From Aphanocapsa lilacina HA4352-LM1 (lineage in GTDB: Bacteria; Cyanobacteriota; Cyanobacteriia; Gloeobacterales; Gloeobacteraceae), in NCBI GenBank assembly GCA_019359725.1, contig JAHHGR010000026.1, positions 1 to 57,488 on the forward strand: a stretch of 57,488 nucleotides of DNA. Reading direction: 5' to 3'. The notes under the pieces are model-generated. The model made no database searches. It was not told where the DNA came from and saw only the letters and a list, made by a program, of their open reading frames with translations. The position numbers were made by a program, and so were the translations under genes. Positions within the stretch are counted from its first letter, which is position 1. Each line of letters starts with the position of its first letter. Positions 18,560 through 26,903 of this stretch are shown one piece after another.

Positions 18560-19936
18560 TCAGGGGCGTCCGACGCCGATATAGGTCAAACCCGCCGCCC
18601 GGGCGGCAGCGGCATCGAGACAGTTGCGCCCGTCGATGAGAATGGGTTGGCGCAGGCGACGGCGCAACGCACTCAGGTCGATTTCGCTGTAGAGGGGCCA
18701 TTCGGTCATCACCACCAGGGCATCCGCCTGGGTTGCAGCCGCGAGCGGATCGGCCGCCACCTGCATTTCGGGCAGTTGTTCGCGCGCCCGCTCGCTAGGT
18801 ACGACCGGATCGTGCGCCACCACCCGGCAACCCAGAGCGACGAGCTGCTCGGCCACCTCAAGCGCCGGTGCGCAGCGAATGTCATCGGTGTGGGGCTTGA
18901 AGGCCAATCCCCAAATCGCCACCGTCCGCCCCTTGAGGATGCGCAATTCCCGCTGCAGCTTCTCGACGATGCTCTGCTTCTGCGCTTCATTGACGGAGAG
19001 GGTCGCTTTGAGCAGCGTGCATTCGTAGCCGTACTCCCGGCCGGTACTGACCAGGGCTGAGACATCTTTTGGAAAGCACGAGCCGCCCCAGCCGGCGCCG
19101 GCGCTCAAGAATGCCCGCCCGATGCGCTTGTCGAGGCCGATCGCCTCGGCCACCTGCTGTACATCGGCGCCGACGCGCTCACAGACGTTGGCCATTTCGT
19201 TGACAAAGGAAATCTTGGTCGCCAAAAAGGCGTTGGCGGCGTACTTGATCATCTCGGCGGAGGCGAGGTCGGTCACCACCAGCGGCAAGGCCCTACCCAG
19301 GGGTTCGGGCGCGATCCAGTGGGCATACAGTTCGCGCATCACGGCCACAGCCTGCTCACATTCTGCGCCGATCACGATGCGGTCAGGATTGAAGGTGTCC
19401 CAGACCGCCGACCCTTCGCGCAAAAATTCGGGGTTGCTCACCACATCGAAGGCGGGCTCGATCGGACGGGCAGTACTCCCTGCCGGCGTACTGACCACCG
19501 TCGCCCCTTCCAGTTGCCGCGCTCCCTCTTCGACGAGCATGCGCACCCAGTTGCCCGACCCGACCGGGACGGTCGACTTGTTCACAATCACCCGGTAGCC
19601 GCCATCGAGGTGGCTGCCGATGCCCCGGGCCACCGCCCGTACCGCCGTCAGATCCGGCGAGCCGTCCGCGCGCGATGGGGTACCGACGGTAATGAAGATG
19701 ATTTCGCTGCCACTCACCACCTCCGCCAGTCCCGCCGTAAATTCGAGCGACCCGTTCGCGCTGGTGCGCTGAACGATATCCTCCAAACCAGGTTCGTGGA
19801 TCGGAATCACCCCGCGGCGCAGGCGCTCGATTTTAAGCGCATCGTTGTCCATGCAGCGCACCTGATGGCCTACTGCAGCCAGACAGGCGCCCGTAACCAG
19901 ACCGACGTACCCGGTACCGATGACTCCGACTCTCAT
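18560..19936 (-). CDS. UDP-glucose/GDP-mannose 6-dehydrogenase
   Basis: A 458-residue NAD-dependent sugar-nucleotide dehydrogenase, UDP-glucose 6-dehydrogenase type, giving UDP-glucuronate. ATG 19936 starts MRVGVIGTGYVGLVTGACLA, the Rossmann motif. The frame extends upstream, but only with unrelated residues. Family marks are FITVGTPSRADGSPDL, VNKSTVPVGSGN, FDVVSNPEFLREGSAV, the catalytic Cys segment AGWGGSCFPKDVSALV and GLAFKPHTDDIRCAPA. First gene of the EPS operon, 43 bp before wza. It implies the polymer contains uronic acid. I give no symbol because ugd and tuaD cannot be told apart here. Confidence 0.93.
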   Translation of the reverse strand: MRVGVIGTGYVGLVTGACLAAVGHQVRCMDNDALKIERLRRGVIPIHEPGLEDIVQRTSANGSLEFTAGLAEVVSGSEIIFITVGTPSRADGSPDLTAVRAVARGIGSHLDGGYRVIVNKSTVPVGSGNWVRMLVEEGARQLEGATVVSTPAGSTARPIEPAFDVVSNPEFLREGSAVWDTFNPDRIVIGAECEQAVAVMRELYAHWIAPEPLGRALPLVVTDLASAEMIKYAANAFLATKISFVNEMANVCERVGADVQQVAEAIGLDKRIGRAFLSAGAGWGGSCFPKDVSALVSTGREYGYECTLLKATLSVNEAQKQSIVEKLQRELRILKGRTVAIWGLAFKPHTDDIRCAPALEVAEQLVALGCRVVAHDPVVPSERAREQLPEMQVAADPLAAATQADALVVMTEWPLYSEIDLSALRRRLRQPILIDGRNCLDAAAARAAGLTYIGVGRP

Positions 19937-20657
19937 GCCATTGCTTCCTGCGTGATTGAGCAAAATCCAGACCCGGCCTGACGATAGTTGGTCTACGCCG
20001 ACCTGGGGAGCGCCTGTCGGCCCTCCACCTTGGAGTGCAGGAGCAGGCAAAGTTTTGCCGATTCAATTTCACCCCCACCCTGCTCAAAAGACAGATCACC
20101 CCATCTCTGGGGAACCGTTCAAGCGCACTCACAGGTGTCGTCTCGAGCAGACCCGAATTGGCCGCCGATGGACGACCAAGGCCAGTAGGTTGTGGAGTCT
20201 TAATACATTTCAACAAACGCAACATAGTCGACCAGACCTTCAGTCTTCGGTATCAGAAACTACTTTTTAAACAAAAAAGTCTCGTACTTCGATCGGTAAA
20301 CGTAACTTTATCGGCGATGAAGTGCCAATTTCACCGTTGGCGACATTTACCGCTGAAAATGCTCATTTTTAGGGTGTTGCAGGCTTTGTGTCCGATGAGC
20401 CACAGCAGCGACCCTTTAGTAGAGCTAGCCCACAACGGCCTGTTTCCGTGAATCAGGTAACGCTTTAGGCCAATAACCTGGGCTTACCAGCGATGCGAGC
20501 AACCTGTGCCCTCGCCCCAGACGGAAATAAGTCCAGATTTAAGTACAGTAAATCTACTGAAATTAAGTAATTTAAATGGTGGCTGCGAGTCCAGCGAACA
20601 GCCGCTGAGTTATTCGGACTTATATTTATAAATCGAAAAAGGCAGATTCGTACAGCT
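19937..20657. promoter_or_regulatory. Gene-free region upstream of the EPS operon
   Basis: About 720 bp with no convincing gene. It separates the minus-strand EPS operon from the Spy-like gene read the same way, so it should hold the EPS promoter and perhaps a long leader. It is more AT-rich from 20200 to 20640 than the genes around it. Visible structure includes ACTTTTT and AAAAAGT flanking AAACA (about 20260-20279) and a nested inverted repeat: CGGTAAA (20294-20300) with TTTACCG (20346-20352), enclosing GCCAA (20324-20328) with TTGGC (20337-20341). I cannot assign a known riboswitch. Confidence 0.4.
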
Positions 20658-20693
20658 GTCTTGCCGGGGAGTATCGTTATTCCCCGGCAAGAC
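20658..20693 (-). terminator. Hairpin downstream of the Spy-like gene
   Basis: GTCTTGCCGGGGA (20658-20670) and TCCCCGGCAAGAC (20681-20693) make a perfect 13-bp stem with a 10-base loop, 26 bases past the Spy-like stop on the minus strand. There is no T run after it on either strand, so it may act as an RNA 3'-end stabiliser or a weak terminator rather than a classical one. Confidence 0.5.
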
Positions 20694-20719
20694 ATTGGGG
20701 TTTCGGCTCGCGCCCTGGC

Positions 20720-21034
20720 TTACGGTGCTTCGACAAGCAAGTCGGGGTGTTGCGATTCAAGTTGAGCGCGTTGTTCGGCGGTGAGCACGGCATCCAATTG
20801 CTGGTGGGTGTCCTTAGCTATCTGCCGAAGTTGTTGCAGCAGAGGCTGACTGCGTTCGCGGCTAGCCTGAACGATTTGTTTGATGCGTGACTTTTGGTCA
20901 CTGGTGAGATCGATTGCTTCGAGACCCCCTGCTTGCAGCCCGAACCAGGGCAGCATGGTCGAAATCGATTCGGCCGGGGCGGGAGTAGCCCACAGCGGCA
21001 CTCCCAAGATCAGCAGCGGCAAAGCCTTTTTCAC
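20720..21034 (-). CDS. Periplasmic Spy/CpxP-like LTXXQ protein
   Basis: A 104-residue protein from GTG 21034 (VKKALPLLILGVPLW), chosen because AGGAG lies seven bases upstream; the longer frame has an implausible N-terminus. It has a short signal peptide ending near TPAPAES and a helical mature part with two LTxxQ motifs, LTSDQKSRIKQIV and LTAEQRAQLE, spaced as in Spy/CpxP proteins. These act as ATP-independent chaperones or stress sensors in the periplasm. The body is rich in Gln and Arg. It is monocistronic and divergent from the two-component pair, whose kinase could regulate it, though no direct sign of that is visible. Confidence 0.7.
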   Translation of the reverse strand: MKKALPLLILGVPLWATPAPAESISTMLPWFGLQAGGLEAIDLTSDQKSRIKQIVQASRERSQPLLQQLRQIAKDTHQQLDAVLTAEQRAQLESQHPDLLVEAP

Positions 21035-21247
21035 GGTTGTCTCCTGAAAGGTGCCTAGCTTCTCGATCCTAAAGTGGGAGCGCGCTTCATCCTGCCGGGC
21101 GCAAGTCGGGATTGCACCCTGGCCGCTGGTCGACATATCCACCTTGACGATGGTCCAGGGGACTGCGTCCAGGGCTCGACCTGAGACCTGTGTCCAGGCG
21201 GGGGCCAGTTTTTCTACACTGGTACAAGTATTCGCAACCCGGCTGCC

Positions 21248-22561
21248 ATGGTCGCTTTTCGCCTGCCGTTGCCCGCGCTGATTCGCAGAGAACCGTTTTC
21301 GTTTTTGCTGTATCTGGAGTGGTTGCTGTTGGGGGTCGCCCTGGTGAGCGACATCTGGTCTCCGTTTCTGCCCGTCGAGCGGGCGTTCCCGTGGCTGAAG
21401 GTGGCGATTGTGGCCGTTTATGGGGCGATGGGGCTGCGCTTACCCACGCGCGGCATCACCAAAGGCCTCTACATTGCCGTTTCTTTTGCGCTGATCCTGC
21501 CGGCGCTGGCAGCGGAGGGGGGCCAGCGGACTTTGATCCCGTTTTTGCTGCTGTTGTTGGTTATTCGCGGTTGTCTGATTTTGCCCCTGGTGGGCCGGAT
21601 TGCCGTCGCCGCCCTAGCCTACGCCTTTTGCGTACTGAGCACTCATTGGCGGGTGCAGGATGTCGCTTTTTTCGTGCGGCCCCTGCCGCCGGGCCTGCCC
21701 CCCGGCCGGTTGTTCGGCGCCGCCGGAGCGCTGGCCGGCGCACCCCCGCCGCCACTGGGGGCGATGCCTGAGAACATCCAGGCGGTGGTGCTGCACCTGA
21801 CGCTCAGTGCGGCTCTGGCCTTCGGAACCGCGCTGCTGTTCGTGCTGCTGCTGGTCAATGCGATGCTGGCTGAGCATGCCAATCGCCAGAAGCTCGCCCT
21901 CGCCAACCGGCAACTGCGCGCCTATGCCCGGCGCATCGAGGATCAAGCGACGCTCCAGGAGCGCAACCGGATTGCCCGCGACATCCATGATTCGCTCGGC
22001 CATTCGCTGACCGCCCTCAACATGCAGATGGAGATGGCCCTCGCCTGGATACCCCTCGCACCGCAGCGCGCCCAGGGCTATCTGGCCGATGCCAAACGCC
22101 TGGGCACCGTCTCGCTGCAGGCAGTGCGCCAATCGGTCTCCGCCTTGCGCTCGGACCCGCTGCACAACCGGTCGCTGGCCGAGAGCCTGGGGGAGTTGGC
22201 CGGGGCTTTCGAGCAAACGACCGGTATTGCACTCGATTGCCGGGTGGTACTGGATCCGGAGCCGACCCCGGAGGTGGGAGCGGCAATCTTTCGGATCGTC
22301 CAGGAAGGGCTCACCAATATCTGCAAACACAGTGGTGCAACGGCGGTGCTTCTGGAGGTTTTTTCGCGCAACGATGGCGTGCACCTGCTGTTGGCGGATG
22401 ATGGGAGCGGCTTTGCCCCCGAGGAAAACCCGAGCGGCTTTGGCCTGGAGGGCATGCGCGAGCGCGCCCTCGCCTTGGGTGCGGATCTGGCCATCGAGAG
22501 TACCCCTGGGTGTGGCTGTCACGTCCGCGCCCGTTTTTCGTTGCCGGAGCTTTGCCTGTGA
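21248..22561 (+). CDS. NarL-family sensor histidine kinase
   Basis: A 437-residue membrane sensor. The first 200 residues have about six hydrophobic segments with little periplasmic domain. Then a HisKA_3 dimerisation helix, QERNRIARDIHDSLGHSLTA, carries the phosphoacceptor His (about residue 247), and a short HATPase_c domain has IFRIVQEGLTNICKHSGATA (N box), LLADDGSGFAPEENPSGFGL (G box) and GMRERALALGADL. This layout matches DesK/NarX-type kinases that often sense membrane state. Its stop overlaps the regulator start (GTGA), so the pair is co-translated. The stimulus is unknown. Confidence 0.92.
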   Translation: MVAFRLPLPALIRREPFSFLLYLEWLLLGVALVSDIWSPFLPVERAFPWLKVAIVAVYGAMGLRLPTRGITKGLYIAVSFALILPALAAEGGQRTLIPFLLLLLVIRGCLILPLVGRIAVAALAYAFCVLSTHWRVQDVAFFVRPLPPGLPPGRLFGAAGALAGAPPPPLGAMPENIQAVVLHLTLSAALAFGTALLFVLLLVNAMLAEHANRQKLALANRQLRAYARRIEDQATLQERNRIARDIHDSLGHSLTALNMQMEMALAWIPLAPQRAQGYLADAKRLGTVSLQAVRQSVSALRSDPLHNRSLAESLGELAGAFEQTTGIALDCRVVLDPEPTPEVGAAIFRIVQEGLTNICKHSGATAVLLEVFSRNDGVHLLLADDGSGFAPEENPSGFGLEGMRERALALGADLAIESTPGCGCHVRARFSLPELCL

Positions 22562-23223
22562 TTCGCGTGCTGGTGGTGGACGACCAGAGCATCGTCCGGG
22601 AGGGACTGCGCTCGCTGCTGGAACTAACGGGGGGCTTCGAGGTGGTGGGTGGCGCCGAGCACGGCCGCGCCGCACTGGCGATACTCGAAGAGTTGGCCGC
22701 CTGCGGCCGCACACCCGATGTTGTCCTGATGGACGTGCGCATGCCGGTGATGGACGGAGTCGCAGCCACACGGCTGATCGCCGAGCGCTTCTGTGGGGTA
22801 AAAGTCCTGGTACTGACGACCTTCGACGACAGCGAATATATCTCTGAAGCCCTGCGCTGCGGCGCCCTGGGCTATCTGCTCAAGGACACCCCGGTGGCCG
22901 AATTGGCCGAGGCCATCCGCCTGGTGTACAAAGGCTACAATCCGCTCGGCCCCGGTATCTTGCAAAAAGTGATCGCCACTATCCCGGCTGCTTCCCCGGT
23001 GCGCTCCCAACCGCCGCCCGCTGCCCTGACGGCCCTGACTCCCCGCGAGCGGGAAGTCCTGGGACTGATCGCCCGGGGAGCGAGCAACGCCGAGATTGCC
23101 AGGGCGCTCTACATCTCAGAAGGAACGGTCAAGTTCCACATCACCAAGATCCTCAGCCAGCTCGGGGTGCGCGACCGCACCCAGGCGGCGATCCTGGCCA
23201 ACGCCTTTACCGAATGGCTTTAA
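22558..23223 (+). CDS. NarL/LuxR-type response regulator
   Basis: A 221-residue regulator from GTG 22558, overlapping the kinase stop by 4 bp. The receiver domain has IRVLVVDDQSIVREGL (acidic pair), the phosphoacceptor Asp in VVLMDVRMPVMDGVAAT, Thr in VLVLTTFDD and Lys in GYLLKDTPVAEL. A LuxR-type helix-turn-helix near residues 155-215 reads LTPREREVLGLIARGASNAE, then IARALYISEGTVKFHITKIL. It is the DNA-binding partner of the kinase upstream. Targets are not evident, but the divergent Spy-like gene is a natural candidate. Confidence 0.93.
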   Translation: MIRVLVVDDQSIVREGLRSLLELTGGFEVVGGAEHGRAALAILEELAACGRTPDVVLMDVRMPVMDGVAATRLIAERFCGVKVLVLTTFDDSEYISEALRCGALGYLLKDTPVAELAEAIRLVYKGYNPLGPGILQKVIATIPAASPVRSQPPPAALTALTPREREVLGLIARGASNAEIARALYISEGTVKFHITKILSQLGVRDRTQAAILANAFTEWL

Positions 23224-23331
23224 AGGCTCCCTCCTGCAAAGGACAGGTACAGACCTGCGCATCTGACTTGGGAGGGAAGCGTCCGCCCTACCGGCTGTGC
23301 GATGTTCATGACAATCGAGTAGGGCCACACC

Positions 23332-23700
23332 ATGGAAAGCCAGAAGGACACCACCAAAGTCGATCTAACCTCCGCCTACGAACAAGCCCAGGAACTGGCC
23401 CAACCGGCCGAGGCGCCTGCCGCAACCGCCGAGCCTACGCCGGAACCCGGTATCCTGGCGACGGACGAGGGCCTCACCGAGCAGGGCAAACTGGTGCAGA
23501 GCGTGGTTGTCGGTGAGGCCGAGCAACCCGACAATCTTGGCGAAGGCCAGTCCAGCGATCTATCCCCCGAGGTCGAAGCTGCCGAGGAGCCCGACGAAGT
23601 CGATTCACCCCTAGAGCGCTTCGGCGGGCCGAATGCCGACGAAGAGATTCTCAATGAACCTATCGGTGAAGAACCGCGGGAGGAGACCTCGGCGGGTTAA
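23332..23700 (+). CDS. Acidic low-complexity hypothetical protein
   Basis: A 122-residue protein I do not recognise. It is dominated by Glu, Asp, Pro and Ala (for example EQAQELAQPAEAPAATAEPT and SDLSPEVEAAEEPDEVDSP), with no hydrophobic segment and no Cys, so it should be soluble and largely disordered. It starts at ATG 23332 about 110 bp after the response regulator and ends 74 bp before the acetyltransferase gene. Codon use is like the surrounding genes, which favours a real gene. Confidence 0.6.
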   Translation: MESQKDTTKVDLTSAYEQAQELAQPAEAPAATAEPTPEPGILATDEGLTEQGKLVQSVVVGEAEQPDNLGEGQSSDLSPEVEAAEEPDEVDSPLERFGGPNADEEILNEPIGEEPREETSAG

Positions 23701-23774
23701 GCCCTCTCGCAGGGGGCGGTGTCCGCAGCGGGCAATGTGGGACAATCGGTCCCAGTCTCCTGCCGAAACCGGCG

Positions 23775-24335
23775 ATGCCAGTTTTTGACTTTGCTCCCTT
23801 TCCTATTCTTAAAACCGAACGGTTGCTGCTGCGTGAGGTGGTGCTGAGGGATGCGCAGGCCATCTTTGCCCTGCGCAGCGATTACGAGGTGACCCGCTAC
23901 AACATCGGCAGAGCGTACACGGGCCTGGAGCAAGCGCGCAGTGTGATCGAAGACATCGCTGCCGGTGGCATAACCGGCAGCGAACTGCGCTGGGGGATCA
24001 CCTTCGCCGGGCAGGGGCGGGTGATCGGTATGGCTGGGTTCAGTTACTGGTCCCCAGTAGATCAGTGCGCTTCGATCGGTTTCGACTTGGCGCGGGAATT
24101 TTGGGGAAAAGGGATCATGGCGGAGGCGCTGCAGGCAATCTTGCGGTTCGGTTTTGAATCGATAGCCCTCAACCGCATCGAAGCCGACACCAGCGCCGCC
24201 AATGCCGCCTCGATCCGGCTATTGTCCCGGCTCGGTTTCCGCCTTGAAGGTTGCCAGCGCGAACAGTACTTCGAAGCAGGCCGCTTCCATGATCTGCTGA
24301 TATTTGCCCTGCTGCGCCGGGAGTTCGGCGCTTGA
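23775..24335 (+). CDS. GNAT acetyltransferase (RimJ/RimL type)
   Basis: A 186-residue N-acetyltransferase. The start MPVFDFAPFPILKTERLLLR is typical of the RimJ/RimL branch (T-E-R-L-L-L-R). The acetyl-CoA site is in IGFDLAREFWGKGIMAEALQ, with the R/Q-x-x-G-x-G/A loop as FWGKGIM; further marks are NRIEADTSAANAASIRLLSR and LGFRLEGCQREQYF. It should acetylate an N-terminal or side-chain amine of a protein or small molecule in the cytoplasm. The stop overlaps the next gene's TTG start (TTGA), suggesting co-translation with the hydrolase-like gene. Confidence 0.88.
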   Translation: MPVFDFAPFPILKTERLLLREVVLRDAQAIFALRSDYEVTRYNIGRAYTGLEQARSVIEDIAAGGITGSELRWGITFAGQGRVIGMAGFSYWSPVDQCASIGFDLAREFWGKGIMAEALQAILRFGFESIALNRIEADTSAANAASIRLLSRLGFRLEGCQREQYFEAGRFHDLLIFALLRREFGA

Positions 24336-25378
24336 GCAGGCAGCCTCTGCGGGGAGTCTGGCTGACGAATGTTGGTAGCCGCGTGCTGCACTCGCGCGAA
24401 GCGATCGCCCGGGCGATGGACCTGCTTGCCCAAACCGGCTTCAACGCGGTCTTCCCCGTGGTCTGGAACCAAGGTTTCACCCTCTACCCGAGTCGGATCA
24501 TGCTGGAACTGTTCGGCATCGAGATCGATCCGCTCTACGCCGAAGCGCAGCGCGACCCGCTTGCGGAAGTCATCGAAGAAGCAAGGCGGGCAGGCATCCG
24601 GATGGTGATCCCCTGGTTCGAGTACGGCTTTGCCAGTTCGCCGCGGGCTGACGGCGGCCACCTTTTGCTCACCCGGCCCGCGTGGACGGCCCGGGTGAGC
24701 GGCGGAGCGCCGCTGGTCAAAAACGGTCTGGTCTGGATGAATGCTTTTGATCCCGAGGTGCAGAATTTCGTTCTCGGCCTGATGCTCGAAGTGGCGACGC
24801 ACTACGACATCGCGGGAGTCCAGGGGGACGACCGGCTGCCGGCCCTGCCGGTAGAAGGAGGCTACGATCCGTACACGATCGGGCAGTTTCGCGAGGCCAC
24901 CGGCACCAATCCTCCCGGGTGGGCGAGTGAGCCGGGTTGGGTGCAATGGCGCGCAGACAGGCTCACCAAATTTTTAGGAAGGCTATACACACAGATCAAA
25001 TCCGTTCGGCCGGAATTGCTGCTTTCCCTGGCTCCGAGCGTCTACCCCTTCAGCTTGAACCACTACCTGCAGGATGTGGCCGAGTGGGCGCGGCGGGGTT
25101 GGTTCGATCTGCTCCATCCCCAGGTCTACCGCGAAAACTTCGGCAAGTACCGGCGGGAGATCGACAGGCTCAAACGAGATTTTCCGCCCGAGGTGGCGGG
25201 TCGGATCGCACCCGGAATCGCCTTCAAGGCCAACGGTGTCGAAATCGGCGTCGAAGACCTGCGCAGGCGCATTGCCCTCAACCGCGAGCGGGGATTGGGG
25301 GGGGAAGTGTTTTTTTACTTCGACGGATTGCGGGCAAACGATGGGCGAATGGCCCAGGCTTTTCGAGACTGGATGTGA
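24332..25378 (+). CDS. GHL10-like glycosyl hydrolase family protein (DUF187 type)
   Basis: A 348-residue protein starting at TTG 24332, with GGGAG about six bases upstream. It begins LRGVWLTNVGSRVLHSREAI, the usual opening of the GHL10 (formerly DUF187) family of TIM-barrel hydrolases. Further family features are LLAQTGFNAVFPVVWNQGFT, MVIPWFEYGFAS, HYDIAGVQGDDRLPALP and WFDLLHPQVYRENFGKYRRE. No signal peptide is evident, whereas many relatives are exported. Substrate unknown; peptidoglycan or exopolysaccharide is likely for the family. Confidence 0.82.
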   Translation: MSRQPLRGVWLTNVGSRVLHSREAIARAMDLLAQTGFNAVFPVVWNQGFTLYPSRIMLELFGIEIDPLYAEAQRDPLAEVIEEARRAGIRMVIPWFEYGFASSPRADGGHLLLTRPAWTARVSGGAPLVKNGLVWMNAFDPEVQNFVLGLMLEVATHYDIAGVQGDDRLPALPVEGGYDPYTIGQFREATGTNPPGWASEPGWVQWRADRLTKFLGRLYTQIKSVRPELLLSLAPSVYPFSLNHYLQDVAEWARRGWFDLLHPQVYRENFGKYRREIDRLKRDFPPEVAGRIAPGIAFKANGVEIGVEDLRRRIALNRERGLGGEVFFYFDGLRANDGRMAQAFRDWM

Positions 25379-25517
25379 GAATTCGTAAGCGTCTGCAAGT
25401 TCTTCGGACAGCCCCGCAAGCTTGAGCGCACCTTTGCTTGCACAATAGACCTCTTGCGCGAATGCCAAGATAAACAGCTCACAGAAGTGTTGAATGTCAG
25501 GAATTGATCCTACAAAA

Positions 25518-25548
25518 ACAGCCCGAAGTCGTGTAAACTTCGGGCTGT
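25518..25548 (-). terminator. Rho-independent terminator of a small minus-strand unit
   Basis: ACAGCCCGAAGT (25518-25529) and ACTTCGGGCTGT (25537-25548) form a perfect 12-bp stem with a 7-base loop. Read on the minus strand the stem is followed directly by a T run (complement of 25513-25517). It is 28 bases after the stop of the 40-codon frame at 25577, so it appears to end that transcript. Confidence 0.75.
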
Positions 25549-25576
25549 AAATCATTTCTTTTTCGTTAGAGCGGTG

Positions 25577-25699
25577 CTACTCGATTTTCCGCAGCTTGTC
25601 AAAACCTTTCTGTCCACCTTGCCCAATGATGATAGAACGAAATATCCCTGGTCCCGCATACTTTTGTAAAGGTTGTTGCTTCGACGTAGCGTCGCTTAT
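25577..25699 (-). CDS. Small ORF of about 40 codons with ATA in start position
   Basis: The frame reads ISDATSKQQPLQKYAGPGIF then RSIIIGQGGQKGFDKLRKIE and stops at TAG (25577-25579). The composition is protein-like, with Gly-Gln-Gly-Gly and a basic end, and I do not recognise it. No ATG, GTG or TTG is in frame; the only well-placed codon is ATA at 25697-25699, behind GGGG plus TAAA. One base change (ATG to ATA) would explain it, since M-S is a normal opening. The frame is in phase with the FKBP gene, whose TAA stop is 66 bp upstream, so read-through would also enter it. A terminator follows. It could be a real gene with a rare start or a recent start-codon loss. Confidence 0.45.
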   Translation of the reverse strand: MSDATSKQQPLQKYAGPGIFRSIIIGQGGQKGFDKLRKIE

Positions 25700-25727
25700 T
25701 TTACCCCAGCCTGTGGGATAGATTTGC

Positions 25728-25753
25728 GGTGCCGACAGGCGATCGTCGGCACC
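25728..25753 (-). terminator. Hairpin after the FKBP gene
   Basis: GGTGCCGAC (25728-25736) and GTCGGCACC (25745-25753) make a perfect 9-bp stem with an 8-base loop, 12 bases past the FKBP stop on the minus strand. There is no T run, so it may attenuate rather than fully stop transcription into the small ORF below. Confidence 0.45.
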
Positions 25754-25765
25754 AGGAAGCGACGT

Positions 25766-26251
25766 TTACTTGACGCCCAACAGTTCAACATCAAACAGCA
25801 GCGTCGCGTTGGGCGGAATCACACCGCCCGCGCCGCGCGCGCCATAGCCGAGACTTGGCGGGATGACCAGTTTGCGCTTGCCGCCCACCTTCATCGTGGC
25901 GACCCCCTCGTCCCAACCCTGAATCACCTGGCCGACACCGATCCTGAAGGTGAAAGGCTGCCCCCGGTCGCGCGAGGAGTCAAACTTCTTGCCGTCCTCG
26001 AGCGTGCCGGTATAGTGCACGGTGACGTTCTGGCCCTGTTGGGGAGAAGCGCCGGTGCCCACGGTCTCATCGAGGTACTTGAGGCCGGAGGTGGTAGTGG
26101 TGTACGAGGGAGTCTGTCCTGGCTGAGACATTTTGTTCTTTCCTGTGGTGGGGCTGGGGCTCTGGGCGACGACGATCTCGCCCATGACTCCGGCAGTGGC
26201 CGCGAGCAGCAGGACGGTGGTGAGGGTGAGGCGAGTAAATTTGTTGAGCAT
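25766..26251 (-). CDS. FKBP-type peptidyl-prolyl cis-trans isomerase, exported
   Basis: A 161-residue protein with signal peptide (residues 1-29, [15 protein letters not shown], then [10 protein letters not shown]). The mature part is a single FKBP domain: [80 protein letters not shown] and [16 protein letters not shown]. The active-site Tyr, Phe, Asp, Trp and Tyr positions are present. It speeds proline isomerisation of exported proteins in the periplasm. Length is typical of short cyanobacterial FKBPs. Monocistronic, with a hairpin just after the stop. Confidence 0.95.
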   Translation of the reverse strand: MLNKFTRLTLTTVLLLAATAGVMGEIVVAQSPSPTTGKNKMSQPGQTPSYTTTTSGLKYLDETVGTGASPQQGQNVTVHYTGTLEDGKKFDSSRDRGQPFTFRIGVGQVIQGWDEGVATMKVGGKRKLVIPPSLGYGARGAGGVIPPNATLLFDVELLGVK

Positions 26252-26303
26252 GGCCCGCTTGTAATTTCAACCTGAACGAGTGTAGCGCAGGCTGCCGTTT
26301 GGG

Positions 26304-26903
26304 CTACGGTTTCTCTTCCCACTCGGCACTGAGGCGCGGGTAGTTGCCCACCTTGGCCCCTGGGTGGCACTGTAGGCAGGAGGCGGTGTTGGGCCGCTTG
26401 GGCAGGGGCACCTTCGGGTGCAGCGCCCGGAAATAGCGCGATTCGGCAAAGTAATAAGGCACCGGTTCTTTTTCTTGCGAAGCGCGCGAGTAGTCGCGCA
26501 GGTACTGCCAGACCAGCAGCTTCTCGGGCCGAAAATCGATCTGCACCTGGCGGCCGTAGTGGTAACTATCCAGCAACAGCGCCCGCCAGGTATCGCTGGG
26601 GAACACCTCCGGCGGAATGGCCAGGTGGCAGTAGCTGCAGTGTTTGATGTACAGTTCCCGGCCCAGTTTGTACTGGGGAGCCAGTGGCTCCTCGCGGCTG
26701 CTTTCGAGCTTGCCCTCGAGGGGCTGTTGGGGGGCGGGCTGGGCGCGCACCATCCAGCTGGCGGCGGCGGCGGCAAGCAGGGTCGCAGCGAGACTCACAC
26801 CCAGGATCAGCGGCCGGGATCGCTTCTTGGGCGCGATGTCTTTTCGGGAAACCAAATCGGAGCTAGCCTGATTGAGGATCGTTGTGTAGTCAGGGTGGCG
26901 CAT
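26304..26903 (-). CDS. Membrane-anchored diheme cytochrome c-like protein
   Basis: A 199-residue protein starting [12 protein letters not shown] at 26903. It has one membrane anchor (about residues 32-50, [19 protein letters not shown]) and two CxxCH heme sites: [13 protein letters not shown] (near 90) and [18 protein letters not shown] (near 178). Spacing and the short C-terminus resemble small diheme cytochromes c of cyanobacteria. It would carry electrons on the periplasmic side. Its ATG overlaps the ATG of the divergent ferrochelatase gene by two bases (CATG), linking cytochrome and heme synthesis genes at one site. No strong ribosome site is visible for this start. Confidence 0.72.
   Translation of the reverse strand: MRHPDYTTILNQASSDLVSRKDIAPKKRSRPLILGVSLAATLLAAAAASWMVRAQPAPQQPLEGKLESSREEPLAPQYKLGRELYIKHCSYCHLAIPPEVFPSDTWRALLLDSYHYGRQVQIDFRPEKLLVWQYLRDYSRASQEKEPVPYYFAESRYFRALHPKVPLPKRPNTASCLQCHPGAKVGNYPRLSAEWEEKP

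Noticed and set aside
20465..20695. 76-codon minus-strand frame in the region beside the EPS operon
   Set aside because: It runs through the 13-bp hairpin and AT-rich DNA, with no ribosome site and no protein-like pattern.
25379..25510. Possible RNA gene between the GHL10-like gene and the terminator
   Set aside because: No stable long stem is visible and the terminator points to the minus-strand small ORF instead.
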